64,000 bases of DNA from Planctomycetota bacterium (GTDB lineage: Bacteria; Planctomycetota; UBA11346): the NCBI GenBank assembly GCA_014193115.1, contig BJHQ01000001.1, forward strand, positions 186,001-250,000, read 5' to 3'. A program made the translations under genes and the position numbers. Below are positions 36,232 through 43,893 of this stretch, piece after piece (the first letter of the stretch is position 1; every line of letters starts with the position of its first letter). The notes below the pieces were generated by a model, which worked only from the letters and a program-made list of their open reading frames with translations, made no database searches and was not told the origin of the DNA.

Positions 36232-38607
36232 TCACTCAGCCAGGCAGCGCACCACGTAGACCGTCGCTGCCGGGTCGCCGTTGGTCGCCTCCACCACCAG
36301 GCGCAGCCGCCGTGCGGTCACCGCGGTGTCCAGCCGGTGGTGGCGCAGTCGCTGGTAATTTCCAGCGATGTGGAGGATCTCCTGCCACCGGCCGTCGCCC
36401 GGATCGATCAGGATGCGGTAGTCGCGGACGCACTGCGGATCGCGCCAGAACGGCGGATAGAGATGGATTTCATTGCGCAGATTGCCGGCGAAACCGAGAT
36501 CGATCCCGGCGATCCGGCGTGGTTCGTCCCAGGCCAGTTCCAGCCATTGGGGCAGCGGCTGGGCGGGATCCGATCGCCAGGCATTTGCCAGGGAGTGGGG
36601 CCGGTCCACGCCGTTGATCGCCTGCTCGGCAGTCCACACCGCCTGGGCCGGCTCGATCGCGAACGACAATTGGCTGCCATCGGTCCGGCCGCGCCATTTG
36701 GCCGGCGAGAGCTGCTCCGCCGAGACGTGGCCGGGGGCCATGCCGCCGCCCAGGACCCAGCGGACTCCAGGACACGGACCGGCTTCCAGCCGCACCCAGC
36801 CCGCCGGGACCTCGGCCAGTCCGACCGGCAATGCGATCCAATGGCGACCAGCCGGCACGATCACCTCTGCTTCGGCCAGGACCGGCGTGGTCCGGCGATA
36901 GTCCCAGATGCTGTCGGCCCGGCGCAGGCGCAGCGGCAGGCGCACCGCCGTGGCGCTTTCGACGCAGAGCCGCACCTGATCGATCCGGCCCCCGGCGCAG
37001 GCGATCCACTGGGCCTGGGCCTTGGCCAGATCCACCGGTTCGGTGCGCGTGCGATAAGTCAGCCCAGGACCGCCGAGACCGCCGGAAACCCAGGAATCAG
37101 CCTCGCTATTCGCCGAGACCGAGGCTGATGAGCTGGCGCTGGCCCGGGCGCTGCGGGCGTGGTCGCCGTTGCCCGGATCGGCGAGGTGGGGCAGGAAACA
37201 TCCATCGCGCAGCAGCCGCTGCTGGATCGCGCCGATCTGCGCGACGCTGCCATGGGCGTCGCTGCCGGCGCGATGGGCGTGGGCGGCGGCGGTCCCCACC
37301 GCCTGGCCCATCAGCGCGGTGGTGCCCATCACCCGCACGGTACCCAGCGCGGCATGGGTGCAGCTGATGTCCCGTCCGGCCAGGAACAGGTTGCGGACAT
37401 CCCGCGCGACCAGCGAGCGGAGCGGGATCCCATACGGGCCGATATAGCTTTTCGCTGCATATTCACTGTCGTTCCGATAGTGCTCGGCAGCGGTGGGTTC
37501 GCTGTGGACGGCGAGCAGCCCGCCCGGCGTGTGCAGGTCGACGAACCATCCGCCATAGGCGACCTCGTCGGCGAAGCGCACATCGCTCTGCAAATCGTGC
37601 TCGGTCAGCCAATGCAGGCCGGCCACCCGGCGGCTCTCGCGCTTGCCCGGCACCTGGCCGATCCAGTCGAGGGCGAAATTGCGGCAGCGCTCGCGCATCA
37701 CCGGATCGTGATTTTTCATCCAATCCCACACGCCCAGGGCGTGGCGGGTCAGCTGGTGGCGGATGGTCTCGGCGTCGTGGATGGTGTGCCACGGCATGCC
37801 GATCTCGATCCACCAGAAGCCGCCCCGGGGATCCGATGGCTTGCGGCCTTGCTCGTAAAAATAGGCAGGATCGCGTTGCTGCACCGCCCAGGTCGGCGGA
37901 ACGAACGGCGCCTCCCGGCCGATGTCCCGGGCACGGATGTGGATCGAATTGCCCATGGTGTCACGGCTGGCCGCGGCCGGGGCGTGGGTCTCGGCGGTCT
38001 CGGCCAGCCCCTCGCTGCCCATCCGCCAGGCGCAGCCTGCCAGGTCAGCGACCACCGCGTCGCCGGTGGCGTCGACGAACAGCGGCGCGACCAGCCGGAC
38101 CTGGGTCTCGGCATTGGCGACCCGGACCAGGACCGCGGCGATGCGGTCCGCCTCGGCGCAGGCCGGCCGCGACCAGTAGCCAGCCGCATCGCTGGCCGGC
38201 GGGCGCTGGGCGGTGCTGGCGAGTCCGCTGGTCCCGTGAGCAAGTTCGACATCGATCACCGTGCTGTTGACCATCACGGTCAGGTTCGGTTCGCCCTGGC
38301 AGGCATCGTACAGCACCAGGTCGAGCACGCTGTTGGTCCAGCCATTTTCATTGATGAATTCGTGGTTGCGCGCCCGTTCCTCGGTGAGCAGCTGGTTGAG
38401 GATGCCGCCTTCCCGGGCATAGGCGTGGAAGCAGGCCGAGCCGTGCACCGTCACCCGGACCTCGCTGGAGGCGTTCCCGCCCAGCACCGGCCGGTCCTGG
38501 ACCAGGCAGGTGCGCAGGCCCTGGCGGGCAGCGGACAGGGCGGCGCAGATCCCGGCCAGGCCGCCACCGCAGACCACGAGATCGAAGGAATCGTTGCGGA
38601 AGATCAT
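36232..38607 (-). CDS. FAD-dependent oxidoreductase with C-terminal beta-sandwich
   Basis: A 791-residue protein. The N-terminus has the Rossmann dinucleotide fold (FDLVVCGGGLAGICAALSA) and RPVLGGNASSEVRV. A second FAD contact, RDVRNLFLAGRDIS followed by AALGTVRVMGTTALMGQAVG, is typical of the FAD_oxidored group. The C-terminal part (about 490-791) is beta-rich, with a discoidin-like ending (LPQWLELAWDEPRRIAGIDL). No signal peptide is present. The frame is open upstream to 39570, but ATG 38607 overlaps the IclR stop (ATGA) and starts the Rossmann strand. In related bacteria such enzymes sit in sugar or glycan loci; the substrate is unknown. Confidence 0.87.
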   Translation of the reverse strand: MIFRNDSFDLVVCGGGLAGICAALSAARQGLRTCLVQDRPVLGGNASSEVRVTVHGSACFHAYAREGGILNQLLTEERARNHEFINENGWTNSVLDLVLYDACQGEPNLTVMVNSTVIDVELAHGTSGLASTAQRPPASDAAGYWSRPACAEADRIAAVLVRVANAETQVRLVAPLFVDATGDAVVADLAGCAWRMGSEGLAETAETHAPAAASRDTMGNSIHIRARDIGREAPFVPPTWAVQQRDPAYFYEQGRKPSDPRGGFWWIEIGMPWHTIHDAETIRHQLTRHALGVWDWMKNHDPVMRERCRNFALDWIGQVPGKRESRRVAGLHWLTEHDLQSDVRFADEVAYGGWFVDLHTPGGLLAVHSEPTAAEHYRNDSEYAAKSYIGPYGIPLRSLVARDVRNLFLAGRDISCTHAALGTVRVMGTTALMGQAVGTAAAHAHRAGSDAHGSVAQIGAIQQRLLRDGCFLPHLADPGNGDHARSARASASSSASVSANSEADSWVSGGLGGPGLTYRTRTEPVDLAKAQAQWIACAGGRIDQVRLCVESATAVRLPLRLRRADSIWDYRRTTPVLAEAEVIVPAGRHWIALPVGLAEVPAGWVRLEAGPCPGVRWVLGGGMAPGHVSAEQLSPAKWRGRTDGSQLSFAIEPAQAVWTAEQAINGVDRPHSLANAWRSDPAQPLPQWLELAWDEPRRIAGIDLGFAGNLRNEIHLYPPFWRDPQCVRDYRILIDPGDGRWQEILHIAGNYQRLRHHRLDTAVTARRLRLVVEATNGDPAATVYVVRCLAE

Positions 38608-39299
38608 GGGATATCCTGGGAGGCGAGGCGGGCGGCGACCGCGGTTGCCTGGTCGCGCAGGTCGGCGATGCGGGCATCGCTGAAAGATCCGGACAGGCCG
38701 ATGGCCAAGCGCGGCGGATCGCCGATCGGCACCGCCAGCGAACGGGTCTGTTCGGTCGGCTGGTCGATCAGCGACCAGCCGCGGCGACGCGCCGACGCAC
38801 CCTGCGTCTCCAGCGCCGGCGCGATGCCGTGGGCGGCGGCATAGCCTGGTTCCTGCCACCCGAGCAGCAGCACCCCGATCGACGAGCGCTGGATCGGATA
38901 GGACCGGCTCGCACCGACCGCGGTCAGCGGATCGCGGTCCTTGGCGAAGACCGCCAGATACACCACCCGGTCGCGCCACAAGGAACCCAACGCCACGGTC
39001 ATCTTGGTCGCCCGCTGCAAACGGTCGAGTTCCGGCAGCGCCTTGGCCAGCAGTCCATTCGCCGCGGTCGCCGCCGCCGCCAGCACATGGAGCCCGGTGC
39101 CGGGCCCGTAGCGGCCGTTGTCGGTGCGATGGAGCAGCCCGAGATGGGCCAGGGTCCCGAGCAGCCGCTGGGTCCGGGTGGTCTCCAGACCCAACCGCCG
39201 GGCCAGCTCGCGGACGCCCACCGGCTCGGCCGCATCCACCGCGCCGAGCAGGACCTCCAGCCCGTCGATCAGGCTCTGGTTGGGTTGGGCGGGCAGCAC
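38604..39299 (-). CDS. IclR-family transcriptional regulator
   Basis: A repressor/activator of about 231 residues. The winged-helix part runs QSLIDGLEVLLGAVDAAEPV, GVRELARRLGLETTRTQRLL, then LGLLHRT...RYGPG. A GAF-like effector domain follows (LQRATKMTVALGSLWRDRVV and SRSYPIQRSSIGVLLLGW). The frame reaches TTG 39335, but that triplet is part of a good promoter, so I choose GTG 39299. The stop overlaps the FAD-oxidoreductase start, so the regulator most likely controls its own gene and that enzyme in response to a small carbon compound. Confidence 0.88.
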   Translation of the reverse strand: MLPAQPNQSLIDGLEVLLGAVDAAEPVGVRELARRLGLETTRTQRLLGTLAHLGLLHRTDNGRYGPGTGLHVLAAAATAANGLLAKALPELDRLQRATKMTVALGSLWRDRVVYLAVFAKDRDPLTAVGASRSYPIQRSSIGVLLLGWQEPGYAAAHGIAPALETQGASARRRGWSLIDQPTEQTRSLAVPIGDPPRLAIGLSGSFSDARIADLRDQATAVAARLASQDIP

Positions 39300-39306
39300 T
39301 GTGGCT

Positions 39307-39335
39307 TTTATAGCAACAGGCGGCTCCCGGCGCAA
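39307..39335 (-). promoter_or_regulatory. Sigma-70-like promoter for the IclR gene
   Basis: On the minus strand TTGCGC (39335-39330) and TATAAA (39312-39307) are separated by exactly 17 bases. Transcription would begin about seven bases downstream, at or next to GTG 39299, giving a leaderless message. The next possible start with the full HTH is the same GTG, so promoter and start agree. Confidence 0.5.
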
Positions 39336-39547
39336 GCCGGGTGCGGATGAACTCGGCGCCCCGCAGAGAACCTGCTTGGTGAGTCCTAAGCGCTAGATCG
39401 TCGCTTGTCCGTATTTTTATTCCCGATATTTCATGGGGTGAAAACCATGAATGATGTATTGATAAGTATTTCGGCCAACAACTCGATTTGCCGGAGCCGG
39501 CAATGGTTCCGCGGCTGGTCGTACGCGACTGGGCGAAGACCTGAGGC

Positions 39548-40411
39548 TCAGGCCTTTTCGACCCATTCATCCACGGTCGGCAAACGGGTGCGGTGCTGAC
39601 CGAGGCGCGGGCGGCAGGCGAGCAGGCCCTTGGTGTAGGGATGTTTCGCCGCGGTCAGGATCTCGCGGACCGGGCCTGCTTCGACCACTTGGCCGTGGCG
39701 CATCACCACCACCCGGTCGGCGAGTTCGGCGACCACGCCCAGGTCGTGGGTGATGAACAGCACCGCCATGCCGGTCTGCTGGCGGAGATCCTTCAATAAA
39801 TCCAGGATCTGGGCCTGGATCGTGACATCGAGGGCGGTAGTCGGCTCGTCGGCGATGAGCAGTTGCGGCCTGGCCGCCAGGGCCATGGCGATGCACACCC
39901 GCTGGCGCTGGCCGCCACTCATTTCGTGGGGATAGGTGCGCACCCGGCTGGCCGGGTCGGGGATGCCGACCTGGTGGAGCAGCTCGATCACCCGCTCCAG
40001 ACGCTGGGCGCGGTTCAGCGTGGTGTGCAGGGCCAGGGCCTCATCGATCTGGGCGCCGGCGGTCATGGTCGGATTCAGCGCGGTCATCGGCTCCTGGAAG
40101 ATCATGCCGACCTCGCCGCCGCGCAGCCGGCGCAGCCGGCTCGGCGCCATCGCCAGGACATCCTCGCCTTTCCACAGGATTTTTCCGCTGGGGTATTCCG
40201 CCGGCGGCTGGGGCAGCAGGCGCAGCACCGACAGCGCCGAGACGCTCTTGCCCGAGCCGGACTCGCCGACCACCGCCACGACCTCGCCGGCAGCGATGGT
40301 GAAGCTGACCCCGCGCACGGCCTCGACGATCCGTTCCCGGGTGCGGAACCGCACGTGCAGATCGGCGAAGCGGAGCAGCTCGGGCTGCGCGGATTCAGCG
40401 GGAACGGACAT
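39548..40411 (-). CDS. Peptide/opine ABC transporter ATP-binding protein (OppD/DppD type)
   Basis: A 287-residue ATPase. It shows Walker A (GESGSGKS), the Q-loop ([11 protein letters not shown]), the signature MSGGQRQRV, Walker B ([12 protein letters not shown]) and H-loop His (LFITHDLGV). The C-terminal HPYTKGLL segment is the oligopeptide-transporter extension. The start ATG 40411 lies 17 bases inside the end of the permease gene. It would energise the importer encoded upstream. Only one ATPase is present, so it may act as a homodimer or share an OppF partner elsewhere. Confidence 0.92.
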   Translation of the reverse strand: MSVPAESAQPELLRFADLHVRFRTRERIVEAVRGVSFTIAAGEVVAVVGESGSGKSVSALSVLRLLPQPPAEYPSGKILWKGEDVLAMAPSRLRRLRGGEVGMIFQEPMTALNPTMTAGAQIDEALALHTTLNRAQRLERVIELLHQVGIPDPASRVRTYPHEMSGGQRQRVCIAMALAARPQLLIADEPTTALDVTIQAQILDLLKDLRQQTGMAVLFITHDLGVVAELADRVVVMRHGQVVEAGPVREILTAAKHPYTKGLLACRPRLGQHRTRLPTVDEWVEKA

Positions 40412-41678
40412 CGAAGGCCTCGCGCAGGGCATTGCCGATCAGGTTGAGCAGGGCCACCAGCAGGAACACCGCCAGGCCGGGCACCCAGATCAGCCAGGCG
40501 TAATGGATCTGGGTGCGGCCCTGTTCGAGCAGCGAGCCCCACGATGCGGCCGCCGGATCACCGAGGCCGAGGAACGACAGTCCGGCCTCGGCGCCGACCG
40601 CGCCGGCGACGCCGAAACTGGCGGTGATCAGCAGCGGGGTCAGCGCATTGGGCAGCAGATGGACCACGATGATCCGCCAGCGCGGCACGCCCAGGGCGAC
40701 CGCCGCCAGGGTGTGGTCGCGGACGCTGAGGGCGAGGAACTCGCCGCGCATCAGCCGGGCGGTGCCGGCCCAGCTGGTCAGGCCGATCACCGCCATGATC
40801 ACGTACAGGTCGCGGCCAAGCGCCGCCACCACCACCAGCACCAGGATGAAGGTGGGGAAGCACATCATGATCTCGATGATCCGGCTGAGGATCAGATCGA
40901 TGAACCCGCCGCAGGTGCCGGCGATGGCGCCGACGATCAGCCCGATGACCAGGGCCAGGCTGGTGGCGAGCATCCCGACGGTCAGGCTGATCCGCGCACC
41001 GCTCAGCATCCGCGCCGCGACATCGTGACCGACGGTGTCGGTGCCGAGCCAGAACCGCTGGCCGGTGACCGGATTCACGGTTCCTGGAGCGAGCAGGACG
41101 CCGCCGGCATAGGTCAGGTCGTGGCGATGTGAAATGGGCGGGAACAGCGCGAAGCTCGGTGGCGGGTCGGGGCGTTCGCCGCGCTCGGTCGCCGGAGTCT
41201 TGTTCCACTCCTCAAGCGCGGCGCGCCGATCCACGACATCGCTCACCGTGGCACCGGCAGAAGGATACTTCCGCCACAACGACCGCGCCTCGCCGCCATT
41301 GATCCCGGGCAGGACCGGCGCCATCGCCAACAGCCAGGTGGCGACCACGACCCCGGCGCCGGCCAGCCAGCGGGTGCGGGTGGACCACCAACGGCGCAGC
41401 GCGAAGCCAGCCAGCCACAGCGGCGGCAACAGCACCGCTGTCACGTTGAACAGCAGGTCGTGGTACTTGGGGTGGTTCCACTGGTTGACCAGGTCGGCCA
41501 ACGCCGGGAACCGCCAACCGGTGTCGTCGATCCAGATCAGGGCGACATCGCTGGCCAGGAACGGCGCATAGACCGCCAGCAGGATGAACACCGCCACCAC
41601 CCGCACCGCCCACCGGGCATAGGCGTCCTCCCAGAAGCGGCCCAAGGCCTGCCCAGCGGGCGAGACGGGCTCAGTCAT
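40395..41678 (-). CDS. ABC transporter permease, OppC/DppC type
   Basis: A 427-residue inner-membrane permease. After the first span comes an unusual second hydrophobic stretch (about 95-130) and a periplasmic insert. The BPD_transp_1 domain follows (about 220-420): GTDTVGHDVAARMLSGARIS, the EAA loop (TLAAVALGVPRWRIIVVHLLPN) and GLSFLGLG. OppC proteins are normally near 300 residues, so the N-terminal half is expanded. The start codon lies in one copy of an 88-bp tandem duplication. Confidence 0.9.
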   Translation of the reverse strand: MTEPVSPAGQALGRFWEDAYARWAVRVVAVFILLAVYAPFLASDVALIWIDDTGWRFPALADLVNQWNHPKYHDLLFNVTAVLLPPLWLAGFALRRWWSTRTRWLAGAGVVVATWLLAMAPVLPGINGGEARSLWRKYPSAGATVSDVVDRRAALEEWNKTPATERGERPDPPPSFALFPPISHRHDLTYAGGVLLAPGTVNPVTGQRFWLGTDTVGHDVAARMLSGARISLTVGMLATSLALVIGLIVGAIAGTCGGFIDLILSRIIEIMMCFPTFILVLVVVAALGRDLYVIMAVIGLTSWAGTARLMRGEFLALSVRDHTLAAVALGVPRWRIIVVHLLPNALTPLLITASFGVAGAVGAEAGLSFLGLGDPAAASWGSLLEQGRTQIHYAWLIWVPGLAVFLLVALLNLIGNALREAFDVRSR

Positions 41679-41837
41679 GGGCCGATTCCGACAGCGCAGA
41701 CATTTTCCTGGGAGCGCAGGCTTTAGCCTGCCAAACCAACGTGACGGCAGAGACGGGCTCAGTCATGGGCCGATTCCGACAGCGCAGGCATTTTCCTGGG
41801 AGCGCAGGCTTTAGCCTGCCAAACCAACCTGACGGCA
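41662..41837. repeat. 88-bp tandem duplication spanning the OppC-type start codon
   Basis: Copy 1 (41662-41749) and copy 2 (41750-41837) differ at only two positions. Each contains the ATGACTGAGCCCGTCTC start segment of the permease (minus strand) and the GGGAGCGCAGGCTTTAGCCTGCC arm. The copy 2 ATG reads MTEPVSAVTLVWQAKACAPR and stops out of frame with the gene, so copy 1 carries the real start. Confidence 0.92.
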
Positions 41838-41859
41838 GGCTGAAGCCTGCGCTCCCAGG
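41795..41859. repeat. Long inverted repeat (26-bp arms)
   Basis: Arms 41795-41820 and 41834-41859 match at 25 of 26 positions around a 13-base loop. The core is GCAGGCTTTAGCCTGCC paired with GGCAGGCTGAAGCCTGC, flanked by GGGAGC/GCTCCC. The rest of the gap up to 42076 holds no gene. It has further GC palindromes (GGCCGCAGGCCGGC near 42010; GGGCCGGGGCGCAGCCCCG near 42057). Confidence 0.85.
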
Positions 41860-42076
41860 CGGCGGCAGGCGACTGCGTATCGCGAGGGTGCGCATGGGGG
41901 TGGCCAGGGGGGCGCCCCCTTGCACGACCTGCGCAGCGCAAGCGGACCAGGTCAGGGGCTGCCGACGCGCAGCGACGCTTTCGACGCAGTCGAAAGGCAC
42001 CGGCTCAACCGGCCGCAGGCCGGCATGCGCAGCAGGCCCTGCGCGCAGCGCGGGGTTGGGCCGGGGCGCAGCCCCG

Positions 42077-43576
42077 TTAGTCATATTTCCCCCGCAGCCG
42101 GGGATCGGCCAGGCCATAGCACAGATCGGCGATCAGGATGCCGAGCAGCAGCAGGCCGACGAAGATCACCGTGCTCGCCATCACCAGCGGGGCGTCCTGC
42201 TGCACCGAGGCGTCGAAGATCAGCCAGCCGAGACCGGGGATCGAGAAGATGGTCTCGACGATCACCGAGCCGCCGAACAGTCCGGCGAGCAGTCCGGATC
42301 CCAGGGTGATCATGGTGATCAGCGAATTGCGCAGAGCATGGCCATAGACGATGCGGTCTTCCGAGCAGCCCTTGGCCCGGGCAGTGCGGACATAGTCGGA
42401 CGACAACTGATCGAGCAGCTGGCCGCGCATGTAGCGGGACAATTCGGTGAAGCTGCCATAGGTCAGGCAGATCAGCGGCAGCACCGCATGCCAGCTCCAG
42501 TCACCGAGGCGCTGCCACCATGGCCAGGCCTCGGCGCCGGGGGTCCACAGCCCGGAACTGGGGAACCACGCCTTGTCGGTGGAACTGTCGGTGCACAGAT
42601 AATGCAGCAGCAGCGTGCCGACGAACATCGACGGCAGCGACCACAGGAAGAACAGCGATTGGGTGGTGGCGGCGTCCTCCAGCGTGCCCTGGCGGCGGGC
42701 CGAGCGGATGCCGAGGGGGATCGAGATCAGCCAGGCGAGGACGATGGAGACGAAGGTGATGCCGAGACTGATGCCCCACCGTTCATTGATGATCTTGAAG
42801 GCGTAATCCTTGCGCGATTCGGACTCCAAGGTGCCGTTCAGCATTTTTCCGCAGATGTCGACGAAGCCGGTCTCGGTGACCATGGCCAGCCACCGCCCGG
42901 CCAGGCTGGCGTCGTAGCGCCGCTTGGTCTCGGGCTGGTCGATGAAGGCGAGCAGGGCCGCGCGTTTGGCTGCTGCCTGGGGATCGTCGGTGGCGAAGCC
43001 GCGTTCCAGGCTGCGGTAGGCGATGCGCTGATCGCTGAGCAGGCCGTTGTCGCGCTGCAATCCCGTGAGCTGCGCACTGGGCAGGGTGTCGTTCATCGTC
43101 CGGGTGACGGTGGTGTGGGCGCACAGGCTGAACGCCAGGCTGGCCGGCCCGTGGAGGTCGCCGAGCGTGTCGTCGCGCAGCACCTCGGCCAACGGCAGCA
43201 CGGCGTAGCGTCCACATAACCACAGGGATTTTTCAGCGCTGCTGCGCTCACTCTCGCGCCGGTCCGGGCTCGGTTCGGTGCGCCGCAGCCAGGCCACCAG
43301 ATCATCCTTGGTCAGGAAACCGCGCAGATTGATCAACGCCGGCAAGTCGTTGCCCGAACGGCGGAACCGGTCGATGTAGTTTTGCAGGTTGCGGTTGGTG
43401 GTGCCGGTGGTGCGCCGGCCACCGCCATCGCCTTCTTTTCCGGGCTGCATTGACTCGGCGCTGAGATGGTCGGTCAGGCTCATGCCGCTCAGCCGCAGCA
43501 CAGCGAAATTGATCACCAGGATCCCGAAGAAGGTCGGGATCATCCACAGCAGCCGCTTGAGGATGTAGGCGAACAT
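42077..43576 (-). CDS. ABC transporter permease, OppB/DppB type, with large periplasmic insert
   Basis: A 499-residue inner-membrane permease; family members are usually near 310-340 residues. The N-terminus FAYILKRLLWMIPTFFGILV is typical. The other spans begin only after about residue 245 (SLGITFVSIVLAWLISIPLG). The EAA loop appears as SSDYVRTARAKGCSEDRIVY, and ETIFSIPGLGWLIFDAS is the OppB C-terminal motif. The hydrophilic stretch between span 1 and span 2 (about 30-240) is a helical insertion of unknown role, probably periplasmic. It follows the binding-protein gene across a repeat array. Confidence 0.9.
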   Translation of the reverse strand: MFAYILKRLLWMIPTFFGILVINFAVLRLSGMSLTDHLSAESMQPGKEGDGGGRRTTGTTNRNLQNYIDRFRRSGNDLPALINLRGFLTKDDLVAWLRRTEPSPDRRESERSSAEKSLWLCGRYAVLPLAEVLRDDTLGDLHGPASLAFSLCAHTTVTRTMNDTLPSAQLTGLQRDNGLLSDQRIAYRSLERGFATDDPQAAAKRAALLAFIDQPETKRRYDASLAGRWLAMVTETGFVDICGKMLNGTLESESRKDYAFKIINERWGISLGITFVSIVLAWLISIPLGIRSARRQGTLEDAATTQSLFFLWSLPSMFVGTLLLHYLCTDSSTDKAWFPSSGLWTPGAEAWPWWQRLGDWSWHAVLPLICLTYGSFTELSRYMRGQLLDQLSSDYVRTARAKGCSEDRIVYGHALRNSLITMITLGSGLLAGLFGGSVIVETIFSIPGLGWLIFDASVQQDAPLVMASTVIFVGLLLLGILIADLCYGLADPRLRGKYD

Positions 43577-43613
43577 CGATCAGCGCTCAGGGCTCAAACG
43601 GCGCCACGGGAGC

Positions 43614-43885
43614 GGCCCCTGGGAGCGCCGAGCGCCAGCTCGGCCCCTGGGAGCGCCGAGCGCCAGCTCGGCAGGTGGTTGAACGTGAGGTGACACCTCC
43701 AGCTGAGCCAAGCTCCAGCCGAGCCAAGCTCCAGCCGAGCAGGCGCTCGGCGCTCCCAGCCAAGCTCCAGCCAAGCTCCAGCCGAGCTGGTGCTCGGCGC
43801 TCCCAGCCAAGCTCCAGCCGAGCAGGCGCTCGGCGCTCCTGGGCAAGCTCCAGCCAAACTCCAGCCGAGCAGGCGCTCGGCGCGC
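43614..43885. repeat. Palindromic repeat array between the ABC binding protein and permease genes
   Basis: Two copies in one orientation (GCCGAGCGCCAGCTCGGC behind GGGAGC; 43620-43676) are followed by at least four in the other (GCCGAGCAGGCGCTCGGC and GCCGAGCTGGTGCTCGGC variants). These are separated by AAGCTCCAGCC spacers. The array lies inside an operon and could lower or terminate transcription between the highly expressed binding protein and the permeases. Confidence 0.88.
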
Positions 43886-43893
43886 TCGGTGCG

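Noticed and set aside
39540..39562. CCTGAGGCTCAGG followed by CCTTTT as a terminator
   Set aside because: The stem is five pairs and lies on the plus strand, overlapping the stop of a minus-strand gene; there is no upstream plus-strand transcript to end.
39447..39599. Small plus-strand ORF starting MNDVLISISANN
   Set aside because: It runs antisense into the end of the ABC ATPase gene, has no ribosome-binding site or family resemblance, and part of the AT-rich gap explains the open frame.
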